Shown here piece after piece: positions 63,996 to 64,000 of a stretch of DNA of 64,000 nt. The position numbers were made by a program, and so were the translations under genes. The notes beneath the pieces were generated by a model. That model was not told the DNA's origin, did not search any database, and saw only the letters and a list, made by a program, of their open reading frames with translations. This stretch comes from Candidatus Zixiibacteriota bacterium. Its GTDB lineage: Bacteria; Zixibacteria; MSB-5A5; GN15; PGXB01. The stretch's first letter is position 1. Each line of letters opens with the position of its first letter. The stretch is from contig LS998015.1 in NCBI GenBank assembly GCA_900498245.1, positions 1,040,642 through 1,104,641 on the forward strand. Direction: 5' to 3'.

Positions 63996-64000
63996 ATGCA
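63996..64000 (+). CDS. Start of a gene cut by the window edge
   Basis: An ATG at 63996-63998 is preceded by AAGGAG (63984-63989) at a good distance. Only the first codon and part of the second are in the window, so nothing can be said of the product. Confidence 0.45.

Overview
The window looks like a chromosomal piece of an uncultured Gram-negative bacterium of the FCB group, most likely Candidatus Zixibacteria or a close relative. This is inferred from four things seen in the sequence. There is an LpxC-FabZ fusion gene inside a lipid A operon. One secreted protein ends in a type IX-secretion-like sorting domain. Three secreted proteins end in nearly the same tandem dockerin ([11 protein letters not shown] core). 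Shine-Dalgarno use is only moderate. No rRNA, tRNA or CRISPR array was recognised.

Layout. About 0-11.4 kb is a long minus-strand cluster: aconitase, GcvT, ComB-like phosphatase, a TPR/peptidase-MA-like secreted protein, a BatA-like VWA membrane protein, an ABC-F ATPase, a flavodoxin-fold reductase and a methyltransferase, many overlapping or separated by a few bases. About 11.6-20.8 kb holds two GT-C membrane glycosyltransferases, a YncE-like propeller, a DUF6600-like lipoprotein, a CreD-like protein and two methyltransferases. About 20.8-31 kb has a DksA-type zinc finger fused to a SpoIIE/RsbU phosphatase, a large secreted metallopeptidase, then a plus-strand run with a 12-repeat G-N-D-x-Y solenoid protein, a HEAT-repeat protein, a YprB-like nuclease and an HDOD protein. 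About 31-36.3 kb carries two more large surface proteins. About 36.3-39 kb has a CPBP protease, a small membrane protein, a radical SAM enzyme and two small DNA-binding proteins.

About 39-49 kb is an envelope and housekeeping operon: lpxC-fabZ, lpxA, a Gfo/Idh/MocA oxidoreductase, lpxB, waaA, lpxK, then nadB and guaA. About 49-53.7 kb is an accessory insert: an AT-rich, Type IIG-like restriction-modification gene between stretches packed with REP-like palindromes. A minus-strand protein of unknown function sits on its left edge and runs into one of these palindromes. About 53.7-64 kb has an outer-membrane-like protein, a caspase-like lipoprotein, another lipoprotein, a polyprenyl diphosphate synthase with a perfect sigma-70 promoter, a second VWA membrane protein, a dockerin surface protein, a saccharopine-dehydrogenase-like enzyme and the first bases of another gene.

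Together the genes describe a cell that invests heavily in its outer envelope (LPS synthesis, GT-C transferases, lipoproteins) and in large calcium-binding secreted proteins. Unusual signalling proteins are scattered among them. The observations most worth follow-up are the zinc-finger SpoIIE fusion, the sigma-region-4/zinc-HTH protein beside lpxC, the G-N-D-x-Y solenoid gene run, the cohesin-like/dockerin proteins, and the palindrome-flanked restriction island.
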